Source: Halopseudomonas sabulinigri (GTDB taxonomy: Bacteria > Pseudomonadota > Gammaproteobacteria > Pseudomonadales > Pseudomonadaceae). Taken from it: a stretch of 64,000 nucleotides of DNA. The notes beneath the pieces were generated by a model. The model saw nothing but the letters and a program-made list of their open reading frames with translations, ran no database searches and was not told the DNA's origin. A program made the translations under genes and the position numbers. The stretch covers positions 124,001 through 188,000 of the forward strand of contig DRHT01000047.1 of assembly GCA_011053055.1 (NCBI GenBank), written 5' to 3'. Positions 46,601 to 54,686 of this stretch are shown here, piece after piece (positions within the stretch are counted from its first letter, which is position 1; each line of letters starts with the position of its first letter).

Positions 46601-48102
46601 TAGCCGCCGGCACGGTTGCCCAACGCCAAAACCCCAACGAGCCGATCGCCATACGGAATCGGTAACCCTAGAAAAGAGCTCAGTTCGTTTTCGGCTGAGA
46701 AGTCCTGTTCAATAACGACCTTTTGAGTACTCAGTAAAATGTCGAACAACTTAGCGTTGCCTCCCAGTGGCGTGGTTGCACCGTCGGGGTTCTCGTTTAA
46801 CGGGCTTACGGCATAGGGTATTAGCTGCGGCTGCGCTTCGTCGTTATAGCGCACCTGAGCGACAGTGCCCCAATGGCTCTCGGTCAGTTGGAGTATTTGC
46901 TCCAGTAATTGCGAAAAATCTTGTTCGATCTGGTCACGCTGAATATAGGCGGACTGTGCTTTGGCAATGATGGCTAACAGCTGGCGACTGCGCTCGCGCT
47001 GCTGACTTTCCGCCAATATAGCCTGTTGGTGCAGCGATGCCTGGCGATGTGTATGCCTGCGGAAGGCAAATGCTAGTGCGGCTAACAAGAGCATGGTGGC
47101 GAGACAGGCGAGCAGCCAGTTGAGCAGCAGACGTGCCTGCTCCTGTTGGTGCGCGGCAGCGGCTGCAGAGATGTCATGCCAAGCGATGATGCGTGCGGCG
47201 TTGTGCGCTTCGCTTGCTGAGGCTCCTGGCTCCAGCAAGGGCACTGAGGCAATCAGATAGACCTGCTCGCCGATGCGCAGCAGTTGATGGCTTGGGCTAT
47301 GTAACGTAGTTGGCAGATCGGCGGCATCCAGCCATTGATTAATCGCCGGGTTGGAATAACGGCCGAGCAGCCAGCGGCCATTCTCGGTGGGGGTTAATTT
47401 GCTCTGGTCTGATAGTGCGCTGGCGGGGATAAGCAGCGCTATATCAATCTCGGCGGCAACGGTTTCGGCGAGTTGCCTGGGCAGCACATAAAAACCGACT
47501 TCAATGGTCGCGACCGGCGAGCTACCGCCAACGTCCTTAGCGAATACCGGTACCACGGCGGCCTGGCGCGCGCCCAGAGGGCAGGTCTGCATACCAATTT
47601 GTTCTTGGCCCGAGGCCAACGCACGCAAAAGCAGGAGCCGCCCATCGTCAGGCGTAACGTCAATCGGGTCGTGTACTTCCTGCATGCGTAGCAGCGATTG
47701 GGGGGGATCAGATAAATGCACTTCCAGCATCTGCGCGCCGCCGCGCTGCAGGATCGACCAAACGCCATTCAGGTCGCGACGCAGTTGGGCGCGTAGACGC
47801 AGAATGTCCGTGCGATTATCCGGCTGGCTGACAGTGAGCGTTTTGATGCGCCGAATCAGACGGCGGGTGTCTGGGTCCTCGGCCAGGCTGCGGGCGGCCA
47901 TCAGTGCTTGGTTGCGCAGCGCTAACTGGCTCTGCGCAATGCTCAGCTGAATGATTGCGGCTTCATTGGCCTGCTGGCTTTGCCATTGCTGCTCACGTTG
48001 TTGCCAGGCACTGGCGGCGAGAAACAAAAAAAACAGCCCGAGCGCGAGTCCGCCAACCAGCAGGATCAGCTGACCTATTCTTGTATGTTGTATCTTGGCC
48101 AT
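43666..48102 (-). CDS. Giant membrane sensor histidine kinase (2 GAF, 4 PAS)
   Basis: A 1478-residue kinase, first gene of the operon. TM1 is at about residues 10-30; a periplasmic sensor of about 290 residues follows (I do not assign its family); TM2 is about 322-345. Cytosolic GAF domains lie at about 375-530 and 545-700, then four PAS/PAC units to about 1240, recognisable by repeated RVHPDD, RIHPDD and VIHPDD motifs. HisKA has STVSHELRTPLTA and the ATPase domain has NFLSNAAKFS, DQGVGIPAG and GGSGLGLA. CGGAAG lies upstream of ATG 48102. The stacked sensors suggest integration of several cues. No receiver is fused. Confidence 0.9.
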   Translation of the reverse strand: MAKIQHTRIGQLILLVGGLALGLFFLFLAASAWQQREQQWQSQQANEAAIIQLSIAQSQLALRNQALMAARSLAEDPDTRRLIRRIKTLTVSQPDNRTDILRLRAQLRRDLNGVWSILQRGGAQMLEVHLSDPPQSLLRMQEVHDPIDVTPDDGRLLLLRALASGQEQIGMQTCPLGARQAAVVPVFAKDVGGSSPVATIEVGFYVLPRQLAETVAAEIDIALLIPASALSDQSKLTPTENGRWLLGRYSNPAINQWLDAADLPTTLHSPSHQLLRIGEQVYLIASVPLLEPGASASEAHNAARIIAWHDISAAAAAHQQEQARLLLNWLLACLATMLLLAALAFAFRRHTHRQASLHQQAILAESQQRERSRQLLAIIAKAQSAYIQRDQIEQDFSQLLEQILQLTESHWGTVAQVRYNDEAQPQLIPYAVSPLNENPDGATTPLGGNAKLFDILLSTQKVVIEQDFSAENELSSFLGLPIPYGDRLVGVLALGNRAGGYTVEVAEFLAPLLATLGQLIHALRQNLDKQQIKHRLDRQRHALRSLNEVSAATGINLDERLTRTLQLGCEHLQLDLGLVSHIEGESYSIVASYAESEAPPAGTRFDFDQTYCSLTYQHSDVLAIDSMGNSRFSGHPCYQRFALEAYIGIPLLVGEKRLGTLNFSSAKCRALPFDEVDLEFMRLCARWISRLLEQDDIEQQREQLLERFNKLTRHLPGMVYQYQLSPDGKGMFPYSSGGIADIYGITPEQAASSGELAFDRVHPDDLESVIDSITTSAIRQKTWRAEYRVHHPLKGELWVAGFASPEQLDNGDIVWHGFIADITNRKRIQLALASEQQRLERVIEATGVATWEWNLDTDEVITNERWAQMIGFAAQSLAPITSATWIERIHPDDRAHFDEQLADHLTGKSDFYTCKCRVQHRDGHWIWVQDRGQVVTRDADGTPRRMSGIHSDVSSEMQQQEEIREARLFLDALIDASTEVAVIATNPQGKVTLFNSGAEKLLGYSADEVVGKLSPNVFHLRSEALRHSETLSQEAGHPIEGVEVFLHRARLGGSETLPWTYVRKDGEQRLVNLTVTRIADGEGGLIGFLGMATDITDLIQTTRALQKSESRFRGMVSNLPGAVYRCQADELWSMSYLSNEVERITGYPASDFINNQRRSYISVIHPDDRQTTLVTGESVSLHDASFELTYRILHAEGHVVQVREKGRAEYNNDGKLMWFDGFIWDVTEQMRVEQLKSQFVSTVSHELRTPLTAISGALKLINGGALGETPEKMQGLLRIAEQNTQTLNVLINDLLDMDKLAAGKMHFEMRLQPLLPLLHKALQLNQSYADQYQVSQSCAELEDAWVQVDALRLGQVLSNFLSNAAKFSKAGGDIQLSSQVSDGQVCISVSDQGVGIPAGFHDRIFQKFSQVDSSNTRQRGGSGLGLAISQELILHMAGSIGFDSEPGVGSRFWCCLPVQSKTSQTPDNPPQLPQEAAR

Positions 48103-48192
48103 GAAAACTTCCGGGTATTAATGGCCTGACAATAGCTGTTGAGGGTCGCCGCTGCCAGTTTCGAGTGTCTGACAGGCGGCTTTCAACACAGC

Positions 48193-48966
48193 TTAGAGGC
48201 TGTTGCTAAGATGGCCGCCGTCGACATTAAGTACGCTACCGGTCATGAAGGCACCGGCCTCGCTGGCCAGCAGTAGCAGTGGACCATCCAGCTCGGCTAC
48301 CACACCAAGGCGACGCATCGGCACCTTGCTGCGAATGTAATTCTGGCCGTGCTCGGTATCGAAGTAGTCGCTGTTCATTTCGGTACGGAAGTAACCGGGG
48401 GCAATCGCGTTGACGCGAATATTGTTACGCGCCAGTTCCAGCGACATGGCCTTGGTTAACTGCACCACACCGGCTTTGGCCACGGCATAGTGACTCAGGG
48501 CAGTGCCTACGCGCAGACCAAGAATCGAGGCGATATTGATCACGCTGCCACCCTGCCCGCTTTTGGCCATCGCCAGACAGGCGCGGTGTGCGACGCGCCA
48601 GGCGCCATCGAGGTTAGTATCTAGCATGCTGCGCCAGTTGCCTTCGGTCATCTCGAGAAAGGGCACCGGATCACCGATGCCCGCGTTGTTGACCAGAATG
48701 TCGCACACGCCAAAGGCAGCTTCGGCCGTACTGAAACCGGCATCCACACTGTCGCTGTCGGTCACGTCCATGGTTACGGCCAAGGCGCTGTGGCCCTGTT
48801 GCTCAAGTTCTTCAACCAGTGCAGAAAGCCGCTCGGCGCGGCGCGCGGCCAACACTACGCGGGCGCCGGCGTCTGCTAGGACGTGAGCGAAGTGTGCGCC
48901 GAGGCCACTGGACGCGCCGGTAATCAGGGCGGTCTTGCCGGTGAGGTCAAAGCGAGCGTTGCTCAT
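48193..48966 (-). CDS. Short-chain dehydrogenase/reductase
   Basis: A 257-residue classical SDR. Cofactor motif TGASSGLGAHF (residues 15-25), NNAGIG, the catalytic Ser in NIASILG, and YAVAK with the Tyr-Lys pair are present, followed by NAIAPGYFRTEMN. The length and C-terminal GGHLSNSL resemble 3-oxoacyl-ACP or alcohol dehydrogenase-type SDRs. Same strand as the kinase operon downstream with 90 bases between, probably a separate transcript. Substrate unknown. Confidence 0.88.
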   Translation of the reverse strand: MSNARFDLTGKTALITGASSGLGAHFAHVLADAGARVVLAARRAERLSALVEELEQQGHSALAVTMDVTDSDSVDAGFSTAEAAFGVCDILVNNAGIGDPVPFLEMTEGNWRSMLDTNLDGAWRVAHRACLAMAKSGQGGSVINIASILGLRVGTALSHYAVAKAGVVQLTKAMSLELARNNIRVNAIAPGYFRTEMNSDYFDTEHGQNYIRSKVPMRRLGVVAELDGPLLLLASEAGAFMTGSVLNVDGGHLSNSL

Positions 48967-49079
48967 GCTGGGCTCCTGTTATGTGGGCAGTGGGTAGGCG
49001 TTTAGTATCGACCATGGGGCTGCCCGAGACCAGTACAGTGCAGGGGCGTGATGATGCGCAATTCAGCGATAGATGAGAG

Positions 49080-50435
49080 CTATATGGACCACTCGACACG
49101 CACCAGCAGGCCGCCCAACGGACTTTCGGCCAGCGTCAGTCGCCCCCGGTGCCGCTCGGTAATACGCTGTACGATGGACAGGCCCAAGCCTGCGCCCTGG
49201 CTGCTGCCTTGGGCATGAAAGCGTTCAAGCAGGCGCTGGCGCTCAGCCTCAAGTACGCCGTGGCCGCTGTCCTCCACGCAGAGCGCTACAGTCTGCTGCT
49301 GGCTGCTCAGGCTAACGCGAATCTGTCCACCGGCAGGCGTGTGCTGGATCGCGTTGCCAATCAGGTTCTGCAACAGCATGGCCAGGCTGCCTGGCTCCAT
49401 CTGAACCTCAGGTGGCAGATCAGGCTCACTGTCAAAACTCAGATCCTGCTGTTTGCGCAAAGCCAGTGGCAAGAGTTCGGCGACCTCGTTACGACAGGTC
49501 TGCAGCAGGCCGACACTGACACGTTGGCGTTGCTGCTCGTCTGCCAGTCGCGCCAGTGTCAGCATCTGTGAGACCAGCCGAGTGGCGCGTTCCACCCCTT
49601 TACGCAGGTGCATTAGCGCCTGATCACGCTCGGCTGGATCGCGGCTTTCCAGGGCGTTTTCGGCGTGTATTTGCAGCACGGCCAGCGGCGTGCGCAGCTC
49701 GTGGGCGGCGTCGGCGATAAAGCGTTGTTCACGCGCCAGCAGCTGATTCACCTGTTCCAGCATGCGATTGAGCGCCGCCTGCATGGGTTCCAGTTCCTGT
49801 GGCAGGTCTCTTAGCACCAATGGGTTCAGGCTATTGGGTTCGCGCAGACGAATCAGGCGAGCCAGTTCATCCAGGGGTTTGAGGCCCGAGCCGATAGCGA
49901 GCCAAACCAATAACAGCATGATGGGAATACCGACCAGATCTGGCACCAGGGTGCCACGTACTATCTTGTCTACCAGCTCGCCGCGCACATCACTGCGCTC
50001 GCCGACCCAGACCGCTAGGCCAGTTTCCGGCGCCTCCAGCACATAACCGCGCCAGCGCCGACCGTCCTGCTGTTTATCCGCAAAGCCGGGCTGCCAGTCG
50101 GTATCGGTCAGCTCTGGCACATTAAAGGAGCGCGCGACTACGGTGCCGTTGGCGCTGCGCACCTGATAGGCCAGTTTACTTTCATAACGGTGACCCAGCT
50201 TGGGATGACTGCTGGTGGTCTCGATTAGCGCTTGGGCCAGTTGCTCTGGTGCAATGCTGGCTTGTGAGGTGCTCAGCAGTGCGATTAGCACCCGTGCGCT
50301 TTGCCCAAGCTGGGCGTCGAACAGTTCTTCGATCTCATGGCCGGCGTCGTGATAGCCGACCCAGCCCATGGTAAGTGAGCCGGCCAGCAGCAGCCCCAGC
50401 ACCCTGACCAGTATGCGCTTGCGAATCGACCTCAT
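49080..50435 (-). CDS. Sensor histidine kinase (QseC/PmrB-like)
   Basis: A 451-residue two-helix membrane kinase: TM1 about residues 10-28, a periplasmic domain of about 130 residues with QseC-type 2CSK_N features, TM2 about 165-185, HisKA with ADAAHELRTPLAVL and an ATPase domain with NLIGNAIQHTP, EDSGHGV and GAGLGLSIV. It is translationally coupled to the OmpR-type regulator upstream (ATGA overlap). Placed last in the seven-gene operon with the hemolysin homologue, so it may sense a product of, or demand for, that pathway. Confidence 0.9.
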   Translation of the reverse strand: MRSIRKRILVRVLGLLLAGSLTMGWVGYHDAGHEIEELFDAQLGQSARVLIALLSTSQASIAPEQLAQALIETTSSHPKLGHRYESKLAYQVRSANGTVVARSFNVPELTDTDWQPGFADKQQDGRRWRGYVLEAPETGLAVWVGERSDVRGELVDKIVRGTLVPDLVGIPIMLLLVWLAIGSGLKPLDELARLIRLREPNSLNPLVLRDLPQELEPMQAALNRMLEQVNQLLAREQRFIADAAHELRTPLAVLQIHAENALESRDPAERDQALMHLRKGVERATRLVSQMLTLARLADEQQRQRVSVGLLQTCRNEVAELLPLALRKQQDLSFDSEPDLPPEVQMEPGSLAMLLQNLIGNAIQHTPAGGQIRVSLSSQQQTVALCVEDSGHGVLEAERQRLLERFHAQGSSQGAGLGLSIVQRITERHRGRLTLAESPLGGLLVRVEWSI

Positions 50436-51094
50436 ACCTGGCGCTCAATCATATAGCCGACGCCGCGCAGGGTACGGATTAGCCCGCTGAAGAGTTTGCG
50501 CCGCAGGTGATGGATGTGCACTTCCAGGGTGTTGCTGTCGACGTCTTCATTCCAGCCATAGAGGGCCTGCTCGAGCCGGTCGCGGGTCAGCACTCGGTCG
50601 GGTTGCGCCATCAGTTCGTGCAGCAGAATAAACTCCTTGCGTGACAGGCTGACCGGTTTTCCCTCCAGGGTGACCTGCTGGCTTTGCGGATCAAGCACGA
50701 CCCCACGCAGGTTTATCAGCGGCTCGGCTCGGCCGTTGCTGCGGCGCAGCAGGGCACGTAGGCGGGCTTTTAATTCAGCGCTGTCGAACGGCTTAATCAG
50801 GTAGTCATCAGCGCCCGCGTCCAGCCCAGCGATTCGGTCCTGTACGCCGTCGCGGGCGGTAAGGATCAAGACTGGAACCGCATGATGACGGTCGCGCAGG
50901 GCGCGCAGCACCGCGAGACCGTCCATGCGCGGTAGCCCCAAATCGAGAATTGCCAGATCGAAGGGTTCGCTGCTCAACGCGTGCAGCGCGCTGGTGCCGT
51001 CTTTCAGCCAGTCCAGGGTATAGCCCTCTTTTTTCAGCGAGGTGAGAATGCCCTCGGCCAGAGAGGTATCGTCTTCAACCAGCAACAGGCGCAT
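50432..51094 (-). CDS. OmpR-family response regulator (QseB-like)
   Basis: A 220-residue regulator: receiver domain at residues 1-115 (LVEDD, LAILDLGLPRMDG, ILTARD, LIKPFD) and a winged-helix DNA-binding domain at 125-218 (LSRKEFILLHELM, NTLEVHIHHLRRKL). Pairs with the kinase downstream. The three-base gap to the TPR gene and common strand put the pair in the biosynthetic-looking operon. Likely autoregulates that operon; no operator was identified. Confidence 0.92.
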   Translation of the reverse strand: MRLLLVEDDTSLAEGILTSLKKEGYTLDWLKDGTSALHALSSEPFDLAILDLGLPRMDGLAVLRALRDRHHAVPVLILTARDGVQDRIAGLDAGADDYLIKPFDSAELKARLRALLRRSNGRAEPLINLRGVVLDPQSQQVTLEGKPVSLSRKEFILLHELMAQPDRVLTRDRLEQALYGWNEDVDSNTLEVHIHHLRRKLFSGLIRTLRGVGYMIERQV

Positions 51095-51097
51095 GCG

Positions 51098-51727
51098 TTA
51101 TCCGTTTTTCAGTTGAGTCAGTCGTTCACGGATTTCGGCTTGTCGACCTTGATCGGCCAGCGGCCGGTCCGGGCGCGGTGTTGCAGCCTGTGCTTTAAGC
51201 AGTGCGGCCTTGGCTTCAGCATAGCGCTTCTGATCAAGCAGGTAATCGGCCCAGAAGAAATTGCTGTCGATGCCGTCCGGATTCAGCTCCAGTGCGCGCT
51301 TGAGCAAAGCCTCGGCCTGATCGTCGTCGCCAAAGCCTATCGGCCAGCCGGGCACCTGATAATAGAGGGCGCCGAGGCTGGTATAGGCCGAGCCGTTGAG
51401 CGCCTCGGGATCGATCGCCAGCGCTTTCTCCAGTTCAGCCTTGGCCTGCTTGACCTTACTCAATGCACCCAGACCGCCTTCGGCTCCGGCCCAGCTGCTG
51501 AGGATGATGCCGTGCCAGATCAGGGCCGGAGCACTGTCGGGTTCGCTCTGAGTAACCTGCTCGGCTTCGGCTGCCAGCGCTTTGAACGCTGCAGGTTTTT
51601 GATTGGCAGGCAATTGGTATTGAATTTCTGCCCAGCGCTGTTGCAGCGGAGCAATGTCTGCGGCTTGGCTGGTCAGGCTGAAGACGGCCAACAAGCCGGT
51701 GGCTAATAAACGAATCAGGGTGGGCAT
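51098..51727 (-). CDS. Periplasmic TPR protein
   Basis: A 209-residue secreted protein: signal peptide with cleavage near SQA-ADIA, then tetratricopeptide-like helices (AELEKALAIDPEALNG, AEALLKRALELNPDGID). Comparable to TatT-like periplasmic TPR proteins. ATG 51727 is chosen because AAGGAA precedes it; one base separates it from the SDR stop. Its role may be docking or export of the operon's product; unknown. Confidence 0.82.
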   Translation of the reverse strand: MPTLIRLLATGLLAVFSLTSQAADIAPLQQRWAEIQYQLPANQKPAAFKALAAEAEQVTQSEPDSAPALIWHGIILSSWAGAEGGLGALSKVKQAKAELEKALAIDPEALNGSAYTSLGALYYQVPGWPIGFGDDDQAEALLKRALELNPDGIDSNFFWADYLLDQKRYAEAKAALLKAQAATPRPDRPLADQGRQAEIRERLTQLKNG

Positions 51728-51728
51728 C

Positions 51729-52562
51729 TTAGAGTTCCTTGGCAGTCTTGAGTGGAGTTGTTGGGGCAACCGTCGAAACGGGTTTGGCGTAATACTGAAT
51801 GGTCGATAACTGTCGGCGCAGCGCTTTGTCGATCAGCCGTGGCAGCAAGCCATTGAGACGCACCAGCAAGCGCTCGGGAAAGCCCATGTGCACTTCGCGC
51901 AGATCGGTTTCCAGTGCCTTTACCAGTTGCGCGGCAACCAGTTCGGGGCTGTCCATGCTGACCTGCAGCTCGGCGTTCATGGCTTCTACCGCCGCGCTGT
52001 TCATACCGGTGCGGGTCGCGCGTGGCGACATGTAAAGCACGCCTACTCGGGTGTCCGCCAGCTCTCGGCGCAGGGCTTCAGAAAAACCGCGCAGGGCGAA
52101 CTTACTGGCGCAGTAGACACTGAACCCCGGATAACCGATGGAGCCAAAGGTCGAGCCGATATTGACCACACCACTTTGCGGCTGCGCGCGCAGTAGCGGC
52201 AGCAGGGCACGGGTCAGTTGCAGGGTGGCGATCAGGTTGGTCTGAATCAGATCCTCTATGGCGCTGTCCTGCATGGCTTCAAACAGGCCAAAATGGTTAA
52301 TGCCGGCCGCGTTGATCAGCAGATTGAAGCCGTCCATTAACTGCGCTTGTTGTACCACGCGGGCGCGATCAGCGGAATTGCGCAGATCGGCCTGCAAACA
52401 GCTGACCTGGCCGTCAAAACGGGCAACCAGCGCTTGCAGGGCTTGGTCCTGGCGGCCAACCACCAGTACCTGAGCACCGGCAGCGCAGAGTTCGGCGACC
52501 ATTGCCTGCCCCATACCGCCGGTTGCGCCGGTGAGAATCACACGACTAGCCGAAAGCTGCAT
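51729..52562 (-). CDS. Short-chain dehydrogenase/reductase of the hemolysin-ligase operon
   Basis: A 277-residue SDR related to the DltE/YqjQ group. LTGATGGMGQAM is the cofactor loop, NAAGINHFG follows, Ser is in VNIGSTFGSIG and the catalytic pair in YCASKFALRGF. The C-terminal ~40 residues (LLVRLNGLLPRLIDKALRRQ) are amphipathic and might touch membrane or lipid. ATG 52562 has a strong AGGAGGTG; the start overlaps the end of the diiron gene by 17 bases. A fatty-acyl or lipid carbonyl substrate is plausible from context. Confidence 0.87.
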   Translation of the reverse strand: MQLSASRVILTGATGGMGQAMVAELCAAGAQVLVVGRQDQALQALVARFDGQVSCLQADLRNSADRARVVQQAQLMDGFNLLINAAGINHFGLFEAMQDSAIEDLIQTNLIATLQLTRALLPLLRAQPQSGVVNIGSTFGSIGYPGFSVYCASKFALRGFSEALRRELADTRVGVLYMSPRATRTGMNSAAVEAMNAELQVSMDSPELVAAQLVKALETDLREVHMGFPERLLVRLNGLLPRLIDKALRRQLSTIQYYAKPVSTVAPTTPLKTAKEL

Positions 52563-53229
52563 GGGGCACCTCCTGCGCAACATTGCCCGGCAGGCTGCGG
52601 AACATCTCGGCGTACAGGCGATAGATCACCTTGGCGGTATGCAGCACGGCGTCCCGGTCGGTGTCGTTATCAATGCGGTTCACCAGGGTTTCGAAGAACT
52701 TCATGTGTTCCAGATCCAGCGAGCCGTGCGAGGACAGGTAACTGAAGGCCTGCGGTGGCAGCCCCAGACCTTGTTTCAGACTGCCGGCCGCCTGGGTCGC
52801 CAGCGCAATGCTGGTACCCTCCAGTACAAAGACCATGCCCAGCATTGCAATCGGGTTAAGGCGGTTGATGCGGTCGTACATGGTGCTGACCATGAGTTCG
52901 GTAGCCAGCCCTGGTGTGCTGTGGCGCACGGCTTCAGCGTCACCGCCGCAGGCGCGAATGTCGTTGAGAATCCATTCCTGATGGCCGATCTCCTCCTCGA
53001 TGTATTCGGCCATGGCTTCGCGCAGCCACTCGTGATCAGCGTTCAGACGCGCGCCGCAGGCCATCAGCAGCGGCACGGTGTGGCGCACGTGATGGAATGC
53101 TTGTGTCAGAAAGGCCACGTAGCTGTGCTTTTGCGCCTCGCCGCTCAGGGCGGCCTGAATCATGGGTGACTCAAACAGGTACTCGCGCTCGGTTTGGGTT
53201 TGTTCTTGCAGGGTATCGAAGAAGTTCAT
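52546..53229 (-). CDS. Haem-oxygenase-like diiron protein (TenA/HDO superfamily)
   Basis: A 227-residue all-helical protein of the TenA/haem-oxygenase-like fold, often annotated iron-containing redox enzyme. The metal-ligand pattern of diiron HDO enzymes is present: E80-x-x-H83, E137 in LEGTS, and D172-x-x-H175 in DLEH. UndA, which turns fatty acids to terminal alkenes, and several N-oxygenases share this pattern. The true thiaminase TenA active-site cysteine is not seen. With the AMP ligase overlapping upstream and the SDR downstream, an oxidative step on an acyl or amine intermediate is likely. No haem-degradation partner is near. Confidence 0.82.
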   Translation of the reverse strand: MNFFDTLQEQTQTEREYLFESPMIQAALSGEAQKHSYVAFLTQAFHHVRHTVPLLMACGARLNADHEWLREAMAEYIEEEIGHQEWILNDIRACGGDAEAVRHSTPGLATELMVSTMYDRINRLNPIAMLGMVFVLEGTSIALATQAAGSLKQGLGLPPQAFSYLSSHGSLDLEHMKFFETLVNRIDNDTDRDAVLHTAKVIYRLYAEMFRSLPGNVAQEVPHAAFG

Positions 53230-54686
53230 AGTGCAATGTCCTCGTTGATCAGACCCAGCAGCGCCGGGCGATAGTGTTCGGTGATGGAGTCGCGGCGCAG
53301 GCGACCATTGCTGGTCAGTTGGCCGTTAGCTGCTGAAAAGGGTTCGCTGGCGGTCAGCCAGGCGCCGATTTGCGCGTAGTCGGGTAACTGGCTGTTGGCG
53401 CGGGCGACGGCTTGGGTAATGTCGTCGACACTGAAAGCAGTGCTGCGCGGGACAATCAGGGCCAGGTTGGTAGGCAATGCCTCGCCATAGACCAACACCT
53501 GAGCGATAGCCGGATGGCTGGTTAGCTCGGCCTCGACCCATTCGGGGTTTACGTTGCGTCCATAAGCGGTAATGAACTGATTTTTCTTACGCCCGAGAAT
53601 GCTCAGATAGCCATCTTCCAGCCGTCCGAGATCGCCGGTCGGCCAGTATTCGTCGCTACTGCCAGGTTCGCCGAGATAACCCAGCGCGCGGGCGCCGCGC
53701 ACCAGAATTTCGCCGTCGTCTGCCAGCTTGATGTCCACGTGCGGCAGTGCTCGCCCGACCGTACCGGCGCGCTGCTGACCCGGGCGATTGAGGCAGACCA
53801 CCGAGGCACATTCGGATAGCCCATAGCCCTCAAACACCGGCAGGCTCAGCTGTTCGGCACGGTCGAGCAGCGCCGGTGCTACCCGGCCGCCACCCACGGC
53901 GATGAAACGCAGGCTGCGCGGCAGCGGGGCGCCGGCGTCGGCGGCCTGCAGCAATGCCTGCAGTAATTGCGGCACCAGAATCAGACTGTGCGGCTGATAG
54001 TGATTTAGCACCTGCAGCAAGCGCGGCATATCCAGTTGGCTGCCGTGCAGGCCGCTGTCTGCTGGCACCGTAATGCTGGCGCCATTAAGCAGCGCGGTAT
54101 AGGCGCCCAAGTTGTCGAGCAGCACCGCCAGTGGCAGCAGTATCAGGTGTTGTTGCGGGTTCAGGCTACTGCAGGCATCACGCAGACTGTCGGCAACCTG
54201 CAACATGGCCTCTGCGGACAGACACACACCCTTGGGGGTGCCGGTGGTGCCGGAGGTGAAGGTAATCTTGGCGGTGCCGCTTGGCATACCCACGCCGAAG
54301 AGTGTGCGCTGCCAGCCTAGCGAAGTGCTGGCGAAGCCTTGCTCGCGCATCAGCGCGCTGTCGTCAGGCAGGCCAATCAGCGTATCCACGCCCGCCGTCT
54401 GGAGCAGATGGCGGCGCTGTGCCTCAGTAAAGAAGGGGGCGATGGGCACGCAGGTCAGACCCGCGCGCAAAATTGCCAGATCCCACAGCAACCAGTCACG
54501 ACCATTGTCTAGCGCGAGAGCCACACAGCGGCAGCCGAGCGCGCGCAGGCGGTCGGCGCGTTGCTGAACCTCAGTGCTCAGGTCGGCATAGGCGATGCTG
54601 CCCTGCTCGTCGGCCAGCGCGATCTTGCCGGGACGCTGCTGTGCGTATTGCGCCAGCTGTTGCCAGAAACGCTCAAGCGCAGTCAT
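53226..54686 (-). CDS. AMP-forming acyl ligase
   Basis: A 486-residue member of the ANL adenylating family. ATP loop ITFTSGTTGTPKG, EGYGLSECA and the hinge YWPTGDLGRLEDGYLSILGR are complete. The C-terminal A10 motif reads LTSNGRLRRDSI: the usual catalytic lysine (GK) is arginine, which may weaken adenylation or shift the chemistry. It is shorter than acyl-CoA synthetases (about 550). ATG 54686 has AGGAGGT upstream and overlaps the hemolysin-homologue gene by 14 bases. A fatty acid substrate is inferred from partners. Confidence 0.87.
   Translation of the reverse strand: MTALERFWQQLAQYAQQRPGKIALADEQGSIAYADLSTEVQQRADRLRALGCRCVALALDNGRDWLLWDLAILRAGLTCVPIAPFFTEAQRRHLLQTAGVDTLIGLPDDSALMREQGFASTSLGWQRTLFGVGMPSGTAKITFTSGTTGTPKGVCLSAEAMLQVADSLRDACSSLNPQQHLILLPLAVLLDNLGAYTALLNGASITVPADSGLHGSQLDMPRLLQVLNHYQPHSLILVPQLLQALLQAADAGAPLPRSLRFIAVGGGRVAPALLDRAEQLSLPVFEGYGLSECASVVCLNRPGQQRAGTVGRALPHVDIKLADDGEILVRGARALGYLGEPGSSDEYWPTGDLGRLEDGYLSILGRKKNQFITAYGRNVNPEWVEAELTSHPAIAQVLVYGEALPTNLALIVPRSTAFSVDDITQAVARANSQLPDYAQIGAWLTASEPFSAANGQLTSNGRLRRDSITEHYRPALLGLINEDIAL

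Noticed and set aside
52546-53229. Thiaminase II (TenA) role for the diiron-type protein
   Set aside because: The TenA active-site cysteine pattern was not seen and no thiamine genes are nearby, while E-x-x-H and D-x-x-H metal ligands fit HDO enzymes.
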